DNA of 64,000 nucleotides from Roseiarcus sp963807735 (GTDB lineage Bacteria; Pseudomonadota; Alphaproteobacteria; Rhizobiales; Beijerinckiaceae), in the NCBI GenBank assembly GCA_963807735.1, contig CAWEDI010000019.1, forward strand, positions 248,001 to 312,000, given 5' to 3'. Shown piece after piece: positions 18,115 through 25,909 of the stretch (positions within the stretch are counted from its first letter, which is position 1; the number at the start of each line of letters is the position of its first letter). The notes below the pieces were generated by a model that did no database searches, had not been told where the DNA came from, and was given only the letters and a program-made list of their open reading frames with translations. The position numbers were made by a program, and so were the translations under genes.

Positions 18115-18141
18115 GGCGGCGGTCGTTGTCAGACCGCCGCC
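18115..18141 (-). terminator. Terminator-like hairpin after the collagen-like lipoprotein gene
   Basis: Perfect 10-bp arms GGCGGCGGTC and GACCGCCGCC flank a 7-base loop. It lies 12 bases beyond the lipoprotein stop and 65 bases before the cyclase start. No clear U-run follows, so termination may be weak or factor-assisted. Confidence 0.55.
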
Positions 18142-18152
18142 CCGCTTTCGCG

Positions 18153-18848
18153 CTATTTCTTGACGCAGGCGATCACGGTCTTCGCGCCGTCGCCTGCGCA
18201 GCTGGCGCCGGTCATCGACGAGATTTCCGGGGCGGTCTCCTTGCCGACGCAATAGGCGCTAATCATCACTTCGCCGTCCGCACAGGACGCGGAGGCGTCG
18301 CCGGTGACGACGCGCACCGACGCGCCGCCCTCGCCTGTCGGTCCCGCAGGCCCGGCCGGGCCGATATCGCCCTTGTCGCCCTTCGGTCCCGCGAGCCCCG
18401 CCTCGCCCTTCGGACCGGCCGGCCCAGGGTCGCCGCGGTCGCCCTTCGGACCCGCCGGCCCGGTGTCGCCCTTCGGTCCGACCACCCCGGCGTCGCCCTT
18501 CGGCCCGGCGTCGCCCTTGTCGCCTTTTTCGCCGCGGTCGCCCTTCTCGCCCCCGAGACCACGCGGCCCGGCGGCGCCCGTCTCGCCTTGCGGACCGGGT
18601 GGGCCGGCGTCGCCCTTGTCGCCCTTCGCGCCGATAGGACCTGTCGGCCCGACGGGTCCGGCCGGGCCGGCCTCGCCCTTCAGGCCGGCCGGGCCGGCAT
18701 CGCCTTTCGGACCCACCGCGCCAGCCGCGCCGACCGGGCCGGGATCGCCCTTCGGACCCGGCGGCCCCTTATCGCCGGGATCGCCCTTGGCGCAGGCGGA
18801 AATGGCGAGGACGGCGCACAGCGCCGCCACGGTGATCGAAATTTTCAA
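18153..18848 (-). CDS. Collagen-like (Gly-X-Y) lipoprotein
   Basis: A 231-residue protein. The signal peptide ends in a lipobox (AISAC, lipidated Cys at about residue 19). About 51 uninterrupted Gly-X-Y triplets follow (residues about 22-175), rich in GPK, GDK, GPA and GDA. A 50-residue C-terminal head carries four cysteines (SCADG, YCVG, SCAGD, ACVK). Bacterial collagen-like proteins form trimeric rods; with Pro at X and Lys/Ala at Y a stable triple helix is plausible. The lipid anchor would place it in the outer or inner membrane, periplasmic or surface. The function is unknown. A hairpin follows the gene. Confidence 0.88.
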   Translation of the reverse strand: MKISITVAALCAVLAISACAKGDPGDKGPPGPKGDPGPVGAAGAVGPKGDAGPAGLKGEAGPAGPVGPTGPIGAKGDKGDAGPPGPQGETGAAGPRGLGGEKGDRGEKGDKGDAGPKGDAGVVGPKGDTGPAGPKGDRGDPGPAGPKGEAGLAGPKGDKGDIGPAGPAGPTGEGGASVRVVTGDASASCADGEVMISAYCVGKETAPEISSMTGASCAGDGAKTVIACVKK

Positions 18849-18963
18849 CTTATTCCCCCCCGGGGTTGGATTGGCGCGCGGACGTTAGCGGAAAGTCCGC
18901 GCCATGGCCAAGTCCGAAAAAGTCGAGTTTTGAGAATGCGATCAGCCGCGCGGGTCGTCGCGG

Positions 18964-19872
18964 CTATTGCGACGGCGCGGACGCGCCGGTCAGTTGCAGC
19001 GGCGGGGCGGCGGCCGCGTGAACCGGCGCGACGAGCGCGGCGGCGATCTCGCGCTTGCCGCGCGCGGCCAGGAACGCGGCGGCGGCGCTGCGCTCGTTGT
19101 CGCTCGCCGCGCCGACGTCCTTGGCTTCGAGGTCGTGAATCCACGCCTCTTTCGTCGACTTGGCGCTCACATTGGCGATCGTCAGCCACATCAGCCCGCG
19201 AGCGGCCTGGCGCGGCACGCCATCGCCGCGAAACAGCAAGTGACCCAGCAGCGCCTGGGCGCCGTGATGGCCTTTTTCAGACGCCAGACCCAGCCACTTG
19301 GCGGCCCTGAGCTTGTCCCTCTCGAGGCCGCCGGCGCCGTCGATGAACATGCGGGCGAGATGATATTCGCCGTCGGCGTCGCCGAACCGGGTCGCGGCGA
19401 TTTCGAACATTTCCACCGCCCGCTCCGGATCGGGTTTGACCGCGCTGCCGGCGATGCCGTTGAGGTTATAGAGCCCGACCTGGACGAAGGCGTTGGCGAT
19501 GGCGGTCAGCGAGCGCTGGTCGGTCTCATCCTCGTCGTAATTGTCTACGAGCTCCTCGAAATATTTGTAGGCCAGCAGGTCGTTGCGCGGCACCACCTCG
19601 CCGGCGGCGTAGATCGAGCCGAGCTTCCACTGCGCCAGCGTCTCGCCGCCCTCGGCGGCGTAGGTCAGCGCCTGCACGGACGATTGCGCGTCGCCGGTGC
19701 GCAAATCGTCAACGCCGGCGCGCAACGCCTCGCGCGCGCTCTTGAAGGTGCGGCCGGGGGTTATCTTCTGGCCGTTTGACGTCGTCGAGCCGTCGAGCGC
19801 CAAGGCCGGCGTAGCCAACAGAGCCAAGACAAGCCCGAGTCCGGCGAGGCGCATTCCCGCTGACGACTTCAT
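18964..19872 (-). CDS. exoR: ExoR-like periplasmic Sel1-repeat regulator of exopolysaccharide production
   Basis: About 302 residues with a signal peptide (LAGLGLVLALLATPALA) and a series of Sel1-like repeats: LAQWKLGSIYAAGEVVPRN, YHLARMFIDGAGG and AQALLGHLLFRGDGVPRQ. The order and wording, including PREALRAL-like SAREALRAGVDDL and RGLMWLTIA, match rhizobial ExoR. In rhizobia ExoR binds and restrains the ExoS/ChvG sensor kinase in the periplasm. It thereby represses succinoglycan synthesis and affects motility, and it is degraded under acid stress. The ExoS/ChvI partner genes are not in the window. The start is uncertain; ATG 19872 and ATG 19854 both give a good signal peptide. Confidence 0.85.
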   Translation of the reverse strand: MKSSAGMRLAGLGLVLALLATPALALDGSTTSNGQKITPGRTFKSAREALRAGVDDLRTGDAQSSVQALTYAAEGGETLAQWKLGSIYAAGEVVPRNDLLAYKYFEELVDNYDEDETDQRSLTAIANAFVQVGLYNLNGIAGSAVKPDPERAVEMFEIAATRFGDADGEYHLARMFIDGAGGLERDKLRAAKWLGLASEKGHHGAQALLGHLLFRGDGVPRQAARGLMWLTIANVSAKSTKEAWIHDLEAKDVGAASDNERSAAAAFLAARGKREIAAALVAPVHAAAAPPLQLTGASAPSQ

Positions 19873-20117
19873 TCCCGCAAACGAACCCGCAAACATGTCC
19901 AACGATCCGATCCAGGTTCGCGCGAATGCGCTGACGCCCCTTCAGCCGCAAACCTTCGCGCGGGTCGCGCTGACTTACGTCACCGCGGCCGGGGCAAGTA
20001 AAGCTCGGCGTTTATGGCGCAATCGCGGCGCGAACTCGGGCGAAATCTGAAGCGGCGGACTTGGGCAAGCTATGTTGCGCAAATGCCACGACTAGACGGG
20101 GGTTCTCGCGAAAATGT
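19873..20117. other. Intergenic region between exoR and valS
   Basis: About 245 bases upstream of exoR and downstream of valS, both on the minus strand. I see no ORF with family similarity, no clear terminator and no strong palindrome. The exoR promoter must lie here but no convincing -35/-10 pair was found. Confidence 0.4.
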
Positions 20118-22985
20118 TCAGAGATTCTCAAGCCTGGCGCGCGCTTCGTCGAGCTTGGCGAGCCGCGCCAGCGACGCTTCGCGGCGCTCGCGATTCTCTT
20201 CGATGATCTCCTCGGGGGCGCGGAACAGGAAGTCCGCATTGTTCAACTTCATGTCGACCTTGGCGACCTCGGCGCGCTCTTTGGCGATGTCCTTGTCCAG
20301 GCGGGCGCGCTCGGCCGCGAAATCAACAAGACCGGCAAGCGGCAGCGCGGCTTGCGCGTCCCGCACCAGAATCGCCAGAGACCCCGGCGGGGGCTCGGCG
20401 AGCACATCGACGCCTTCGAGGCGAGCCATACGCTCCAGCGTCGGCCGCCAACGCTCGAGATAGGCCAGAATCTTTGCGCTCGGCGCGACCAGCGCGAGCC
20501 GCAGCGGCGCATTCGGGGTGATCGCCATTTCCGAACGGATCGAGCGGATCGCCTCGATGAGTTCGATCGCCCAGCCGATCTCGTCCTCCGCCTCGGAGTC
20601 GACGGCTGCCCCGGCGTCCGGCCAAGGCCCGAGGGTCAGCGGACCCCGGCCTTCGCCCTTGATCGCCCAAAGCTCCTCGGTGAGGAACGGCATGAACGGG
20701 TGCAGCATCGCGTAGGAGAGATCGAGCACGTGGGCGATGGTGGCGCGCGTCTCCGCCTTCGCCGCCTCGCTGGCCTCGCCCTGCAACACCGGCTTGGCAA
20801 GCTCCAGGCACCAGTCGCAAAGGACGCTCCAGATGAAGCGGTAGGCGGCGGCGGCGGCGTCGTTGAAGCGGTATTCCTCGATCCCGCCGGCGACCTCCGC
20901 CAGCGCGGCGCCCGCACCGGTCAGAATCCAGCGATTGAGCGGGTCGCGCACGCTGAGCGGATCAAAGTTCTCGACGCGGACGCAGCCGTTCATCTCGGCG
21001 AAACGCGACGCGTTCCAGAGTTTGGTGGCGAAGTTGCGGTACCCCTCGACGCGCGCGATCGACAGCTTGATGTCGCGCCCCTGCGCCGCCATCGCCGCCA
21101 GCGTGAAGCGCAAGGCGTCGGCGCCGTATTGATCGATGAGGCTCAGGGGATCGATGACGTTGCCCTTCGACTTCGACATCTTCGCGCCCTTCTCGTCGCG
21201 GACGAGCGCATGGATGTAGACGTCGCGAAACGGAACTTCCTTTTGGAAGTGCAGACCCATCATCATCATGCGGGCGACCCAGAAGAAGATGATGTCGAAG
21301 CCGGTGACGAGCACGCTGGTCGGATAGAAGCGCTTCAGCTCGGGCGTCTCGTCGGGCCAGCCGAGCGTCGAGAACGGCCACAGCGCCGAGGAGAACCAGG
21401 TGTCGAGCACATCCTCGTCGCGCGGGAACATCTCGGCGAGTTTTTCCGGGTCGTCGGCGAGCGCCGCCGCCTCCTCAGCGGTCAGGATTCCGCGTTCGAC
21501 GCCCTCAGCGAGCGCGACTCCGAAGGCGGCTTCTTCGTCTTCCTCGACGTAGGTTCCGCCCCACGGCGAGCTCCAGGCGGGAATCTGATGACCCCACCAG
21601 AGCTGGCGCGACACACACCACGGCTGAATGTTCTCCAACCAGTCGAAATAGGTCTTCTCCCAGTTCCGCGGGGTGAAGACGGTGCGGCCCTCGCGCACCG
21701 CGGCGAGCGCCGGCTGCGCCAGCGTCTTGGCGTCGACGTACCATTGGTCGGTCAGCCAGGGCTCGATGGCGACGCCGGAGCGATCGCCGTGCGGCACCGT
21801 ATGGCCGTGCGGCTCGATGCGGGCCAGCCGGCCTTCGCGCGCGATCATACCGACGATCTTCGTGCGCGCCGCGAACCTGTCGAGGCCGTCGAGCGTCGCG
21901 ACGAGTCGCGTCAGTTCGTGATCGCCGGATTCCACGCCGTCGAAAAAGGCGGCGTTGCCCGTCAACGTAACGCGTCCCTCGGCGTCGAGGATGTTGATCG
22001 CCCTGACCCCCTCGGCTTCGTGGCGCCGGCCGACCTCGAAATCGTTGAAGTCGTGCGCCGGGGTGATCTTCACCGCGCCGGTGCCTTTCTCGGGATCGGA
22101 ATAGCTGTCGGCAATGACTGGGATCAACCGCATCGCCAGCGGCAGCCGCAGCTTGCGCCCAACCAGCGCCGCATAGCGCGCGTCGTCCGGATGCACCGCG
22201 ACGCCGGTGTCGCCGAGCATCGTCTCCGGCCGCGTGGTGGCGACGGTGATGACCTCGCCGGTGTCCTCGCCCGACTCGTCAACCAGCGGATAGTCGAAAT
22301 AGTAGAGATGGCCGCTAGGGTTCTTGGCCAGGACCTTCGCCAGCGCCGCCTCGTCGAGCGGCTCGCCCGCCTCGCGCGCCCACTTGAACGCGCCCTTGCA
22401 TTCAACCTGCTGCACTTCGAGGTCGGAGATCGCCGTTTGCAGCTTCGGGTCCCAGTTGACCAGGCGCTTGTCGCGATAGATCAGCCCCTCGCGGAACAAT
22501 TGCACGAACACTTTGGTGACGGCCTTCGACAAGCCCTCGTCGAGCGTGAAGCGCTCGCGCGACCAGTCGCACGAGGCGCCGAGCCGCTTCAACTGACCGA
22601 CGATCGCCCCGCCGGACTCCGCTTTCCACGCCCAGACGCGTTCGAGGAACGCTTGCCTGCCCATCGCGCGGCGGTCCGGCTCCTGGCGCTCCATCAGCTG
22701 ACGCTCGACCACCATCTGCGTGGCGATGCCGGCGTGATCCGTGCCTGGTTGCCAAAGGACGTCGCGGCCCCTCATCCGCCAATAGCGGCACAGCACGTCC
22801 TGCAACGTGTTGTTGAGCGCATGGCCCATGTGCAAGTTGCCGGTGACGTTCGGCGGCGGAATGACGATGCAAAACGGCTGAGCGTCGGCGCGTTCCGGCC
22901 GCCCGGCGCGAAAGGCGCCCTCGCGCTCCCAATATTCGCCTATGCGTCGCTCGACCGAGGCGAAGTCGAAGGTCTTGTCCATCAT
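20118..22985 (-). CDS. valS: Valyl-tRNA synthetase
   Basis: A 955-residue class I aminoacyl-tRNA synthetase charging tRNA-Val. The HIGH signature appears as PNVTGNLHMGHAL (about residue 45) and the KMSKS loop as KMSKSKGNVIDPL. The editing domain (VATTRPETMLGDT) and the C-terminal coiled-coil arm (residues about 885-955) are present. Length is typical. ATG 22985 and the next codon (ATG 22982) are both possible starts. A long open frame on the opposite strand is an artefact of GC-rich codon use. Confidence 0.97.
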   Translation of the reverse strand: MMDKTFDFASVERRIGEYWEREGAFRAGRPERADAQPFCIVIPPPNVTGNLHMGHALNNTLQDVLCRYWRMRGRDVLWQPGTDHAGIATQMVVERQLMERQEPDRRAMGRQAFLERVWAWKAESGGAIVGQLKRLGASCDWSRERFTLDEGLSKAVTKVFVQLFREGLIYRDKRLVNWDPKLQTAISDLEVQQVECKGAFKWAREAGEPLDEAALAKVLAKNPSGHLYYFDYPLVDESGEDTGEVITVATTRPETMLGDTGVAVHPDDARYAALVGRKLRLPLAMRLIPVIADSYSDPEKGTGAVKITPAHDFNDFEVGRRHEAEGVRAINILDAEGRVTLTGNAAFFDGVESGDHELTRLVATLDGLDRFAARTKIVGMIAREGRLARIEPHGHTVPHGDRSGVAIEPWLTDQWYVDAKTLAQPALAAVREGRTVFTPRNWEKTYFDWLENIQPWCVSRQLWWGHQIPAWSSPWGGTYVEEDEEAAFGVALAEGVERGILTAEEAAALADDPEKLAEMFPRDEDVLDTWFSSALWPFSTLGWPDETPELKRFYPTSVLVTGFDIIFFWVARMMMMGLHFQKEVPFRDVYIHALVRDEKGAKMSKSKGNVIDPLSLIDQYGADALRFTLAAMAAQGRDIKLSIARVEGYRNFATKLWNASRFAEMNGCVRVENFDPLSVRDPLNRWILTGAGAALAEVAGGIEEYRFNDAAAAAYRFIWSVLCDWCLELAKPVLQGEASEAAKAETRATIAHVLDLSYAMLHPFMPFLTEELWAIKGEGRGPLTLGPWPDAGAAVDSEAEDEIGWAIELIEAIRSIRSEMAITPNAPLRLALVAPSAKILAYLERWRPTLERMARLEGVDVLAEPPPGSLAILVRDAQAALPLAGLVDFAAERARLDKDIAKERAEVAKVDMKLNNADFLFRAPEEIIEENRERREASLARLAKLDEARARLENL

Positions 22986-23069
22986 GGAATTGGGCTCGGG
23001 CTTTCTTGCGAACGCGGCATAACGCCGAGGCGGCCGGGAAAGTCAACGGATCGGACAACGGAGATTCCC

Positions 23070-23500
23070 ATGTTGCGATTGCGCGCGATACGCTTCAAGC
23101 ATGACGACACTCGACGAATCCCCGCCGCGCGTGGCGCCCAGAACTCAAAGCCGTTCCGGCGATTCGCCAGATTTACTGGTGCGATTTTCCCGCCGACGCC
23201 CACTTGCCGGAACTTTGGAAAACTCGCCCCGTCGTGATCGTCAGTTTCAAGAACACGCTACGCGGAGCCGTCACGGCGTTTCCGTGTTCGTCTCAGGATC
23301 AGACGGGCAATCCCTGGGCCGTTCCTCTGCAAACGACGGTGGATGGCAAGGGGCCGTCATGGGCCATTTGCGACAAGGTGACAACGCTTGCGGTCAGTCG
23401 GCTCACACCCGACAAGGGCGGCATTCGTCGCCTGCCCGAAGCGGAGTTCAACGGTTTGCTGGCTGTTCTATTCCGATGGCTACCGAAACTTCCGGGTTGA
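23070..23500 (+). pseudogene. PemK/MazF-like protein, reading frame interrupted near 23137
   Basis: The bulk of the protein (from about 23150, frame 2) reads AIRQIYWCDFPADAHLPELW, then KTRPVVIVSFKNT, WAICDKVTTLAVSRLTP and LPEAEFN. This is the pattern of a PemK/MazF-like SH3-barrel family (ribosome-independent mRNA interferases when active). That frame has no good start. The best Shine-Dalgarno (GGAG) precedes ATG 23070 in another frame, whose product begins with FKHDDTRRIP. Restoring one base in the C-run at 23137-23139 would join the two parts into about 144 residues. Alternatively a TTG at 23204 starts a short form lacking the first strand. No antitoxin gene is next to it. Family call good, integrity doubtful. 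Confidence 0.65.
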
Positions 23501-23581
23501 AAATAGGGGCAGAATGGCCTAATTTCCAATTGTGCGGCCCCGGCTTTCGGGTGTCCGTTTCCCCGCAAGGGGAGCTACACG

Positions 23582-23606
23582 CCAGGGGAGCCTCACGGCT
23601 CCCCTT
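23582..23606 (+). terminator. Strong hairpin between PemK-like gene and prpE
   Basis: AGGGGAGCC and GGCTCCCCT form a 9-bp stem with the loop TCAC, followed by TGGTTTA. It probably ends transcription from the PemK-like gene. A 5'-leader role for prpE cannot be excluded, since it lies about 135 bases before the GTG. Confidence 0.55.
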
Positions 23607-23742
23607 GGTTTATCCGGCATCCTGTATCGCGGGACATGCCTGTCCGCCAACTCTGCGCTTCGCCAAATTGACTAGCCGCCGGCGCGTTGCCTTTGCCGGC
23701 CGCGCGCGCGATGACGGGCCGCAAGTTCCCCGGGAGGACAGC

Positions 23743-25644
23743 GTGAGCAGCCGATACGCTTCCGTCTATCAGCAATGGCGCGAAAACCCGGAAGCGTTCT
23801 GGGCGGAAGCCGCCAAGGGCGTCGAGTGGATCAAGCCGCCGCAGCGCATCTTCGACCCCGACGCCGGCGTCTACGGCCGCTGGTTTCCCGACGCGACCTG
23901 CAACGCCTGCCACAACGCGCTCGACCGCCATGTCGCCGCCGGTCGCGGCGAGCAGGTCGCGATCTACTACGACAGCCCCGTCACCGGCGCGAAGCAGACC
24001 CTCACCTACGCCGAGATGCTGGCGGAGGTCGAAACGCTCGCCGCCGTGCTCGCCGATTTCGGCGTGGCGAAGGGCGACCGCGTCGTCATCTACATGCCGA
24101 TGATTCCGCAGGCGATCGCCGCCATGCTCGCCTGCGCGCGCATCGGCGCGGTGCATTCCGTCGTGTTCGGCGGCTTCGCCGCCAAGGAGCTGGCGACCCG
24201 CATCGAGGACGCCGAGCCGAAGCTGATCCTGGCCGCCTCGTGCGGCGTCGAGCCGGGGCGCGTCGTCGCCTACAAGCCGCTGCTCGATACGGCGCTCGAA
24301 CTGTCGCGGCATCAGCCGGCGGCCTGCCTGGTGTTTCAGCGCCCGCAGGCGGCGGCGAAAATGCGGGAGGGCCGCGATTTCGACTGGGCGGCGACCGTCG
24401 CCGCCGCGCGCGCCGCCGGCAAGCGGGCGTTGGCGGTCGAGCTGAAGGCGACCGACCCGCTCTACATCCTCTACACCTCCGGCACGACCGGGATCCCGAA
24501 GGGCGTGGTGCGCGACATCGGCGGCTACCTGGTCGCGTTGCGCTGGTCGATGGAGAACATCTACGACGCCAAGCCGGGCGAGACGTTCTGGACGGCGAGC
24601 GACATCGGCTGGGTCGTCGGCCATTCCTACATCGTCTACGGGCCGCTGATCTACGGCTGTTCGTCGGTGCTCTACGAGGGCAAGCCGGTCGGCACGCCGG
24701 ACGCCGGCGCGTTCTGGCGCGTCATCGAGGAATACAAGGTCTCCGCCTTCTTCACCGCGCCCACCGCGCTGCGCGCGGTGCGCAAGGAGGACCCCGAAGC
24801 GAAACTTCTGCCGGCCTACGACATCTCGTCTCTGCGCACGCTGTTCCTGGCCGGCGAGCGCGCCGATCCGGACACGGTTGCCTGGGCGGAAAAGGTGGTG
24901 GGCCGGCCGATCGTCGACCATTGGTGGCAGACCGAGACCGGCTGGCCGATCGCCGCCAACCCGGTCGGCCTCGGTCTGATGCCGATCAAACGCGGCTCGC
25001 CGACCGTGGCGATGCCCGGCTACCAGGTCGACATCGTCGACGAGGCCTGCCGCCCCGTGGCTGACGGCGTGATGGGGTCGATTGTGATAAAACTGCCGCT
25101 GCCGCCCGGCTGCCTGCCGACGCTCTACGGCCAGGACGAGCGCATGCGCGAGAGCTATCTCGCCGAGTTCCCCGGCTATTACAAAACCTCCGACGCGGGC
25201 GTGAAGGACGGCGACGGCTATCTGACGATCCTCGGCCGCACCGACGACATCATCAACGTCGCCGGGCATCGGCTTTCAACCGGCGGTATGGAGGAGGTGG
25301 TGGCGAGCCATCCCGATGTCGCGGAATGCGCGGTGCTCGGCGTCAAGGACGCGATTAAGGGCGAGCAGCCGTGCGGCTTCCTGGTGCTGAAGGCCGGCGT
25401 CAACCGTCCGAATGCCGAGATCGAGAAGGAAGTCGTGGCTCTGGTGCGCGACAAGATCGGGCCGGTGGCGGCGTTCAAGATCGCCATCGTCGTCGCGCGC
25501 CTGCCGAAGACCCGCTCAGGCAAGATTTTGCGCGGGACGATGAAGAAGATCGCCGACGAGGAGCCGTGGTCGACGCCGGCGACGATCGAGGACCCGGCGG
25601 CGCTGGAGGAGGTGAAGGCGGCGATTGCGACGCGGGGGCTATAG
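23743..25644 (+). CDS. prpE: Propionyl-CoA synthetase / acyl-CoA ligase (PrpE-like)
   Basis: A 633-residue AMP-forming acyl-CoA synthetase. It has the P-loop YTSGTTGIPKGVVRD, DHWWQTETGWPI, the YKTSDAG motif, the hinge and A8 region ILGRTDDIINVAGHRLSTGG and the acceptor lysine TRSGKILRG. The N-terminal ACAS-type segment (YQQWRENPEAFWAEAA) and the overall wording fit PrpE better than AcsA. It activates propionate (and acetate less well) to the CoA thioester. GTG 23743 follows GGGAGGACAGC. The frame is open upstream into the PemK region, but that part has no similarity and the hairpin intervenes. Confidence 0.88.
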   Translation: MSSRYASVYQQWRENPEAFWAEAAKGVEWIKPPQRIFDPDAGVYGRWFPDATCNACHNALDRHVAAGRGEQVAIYYDSPVTGAKQTLTYAEMLAEVETLAAVLADFGVAKGDRVVIYMPMIPQAIAAMLACARIGAVHSVVFGGFAAKELATRIEDAEPKLILAASCGVEPGRVVAYKPLLDTALELSRHQPAACLVFQRPQAAAKMREGRDFDWAATVAAARAAGKRALAVELKATDPLYILYTSGTTGIPKGVVRDIGGYLVALRWSMENIYDAKPGETFWTASDIGWVVGHSYIVYGPLIYGCSSVLYEGKPVGTPDAGAFWRVIEEYKVSAFFTAPTALRAVRKEDPEAKLLPAYDISSLRTLFLAGERADPDTVAWAEKVVGRPIVDHWWQTETGWPIAANPVGLGLMPIKRGSPTVAMPGYQVDIVDEACRPVADGVMGSIVIKLPLPPGCLPTLYGQDERMRESYLAEFPGYYKTSDAGVKDGDGYLTILGRTDDIINVAGHRLSTGGMEEVVASHPDVAECAVLGVKDAIKGEQPCGFLVLKAGVNRPNAEIEKEVVALVRDKIGPVAAFKIAIVVARLPKTRSGKILRGTMKKIADEEPWSTPATIEDPAALEEVKAAIATRGL

Positions 25645-25909
25645 CCGGCCGAGCGCGGGCAGATTCAGCGGGTTAGGCGCCGATTCCTGCCCTCGCGGGC
25701 GGCGTCAGGGATTTGTTGCGGGCGCCATCGCCAGTATTTACGTGTAACGGCGCGCTTAACTGACGAAATTGTACAAAATTTTCATATATATACTTTAATT
25801 TATACTATATATTACAACAACCTCTGTCATTGCGGGCGTAGCGAAGCAATCCAGCGCGGAGAGATGACGACAGGGAAGCCTGCCATTTTGGCCCCAGATC
25901 CGCGCAACA
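25645..25909. other. AT-rich intergenic island with half a palindromic repeat
   Basis: This 265-base gap separates convergent prpE and htrA. About 25743-25816 is strikingly AT-rich for this genome (runs such as TTTTCATATATATACTTTAA and TATACTATATATTACAAC). A half copy of the dispersed repeat follows at 25825-25860. No ORF is supported. The AT tract could act as a bidirectional transcription end, a nucleoid-protein site, or a scar of an inserted element. Confidence 0.7.
25825..25860 (+). repeat. Dispersed palindromic repeat, half copy
   Basis: GTCATTGCGGGCGTAGCGAA followed by GCAATCCAGCGCG matches the left arm of the full copies at 1005-1083 and 31607-31712. The right arm is missing apart from a short GATGACG at 25863-25869. 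Confidence 0.75.

Noticed and set aside
18304..18888. Pro/Ser-rich plus-strand frame opposite the collagen-like gene
   Set aside because: It is the mirror of the Gly-X-Y repeat and lacks any start signal or family similarity.
20061..23237. A very long open frame on the plus strand, antisense to valS
   Set aside because: The product is Arg/Leu/Ala/Asp-rich with no family pattern, while valS on the minus strand is complete. Such frames arise from GC-rich codon use.
23501..23742. A riboswitch upstream of prpE
   Set aside because: The leader has one strong hairpin (23582-23606) but no recognisable aptamer core, so it is recorded as a terminator only.
23101..25644. A single 847-residue plus-strand protein joining the PemK region to prpE
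   Set aside because: The first 214 residues have no similarity, cross a strong hairpin, and prpE has its own GGGAGGACAGC-GTG start at 23743.
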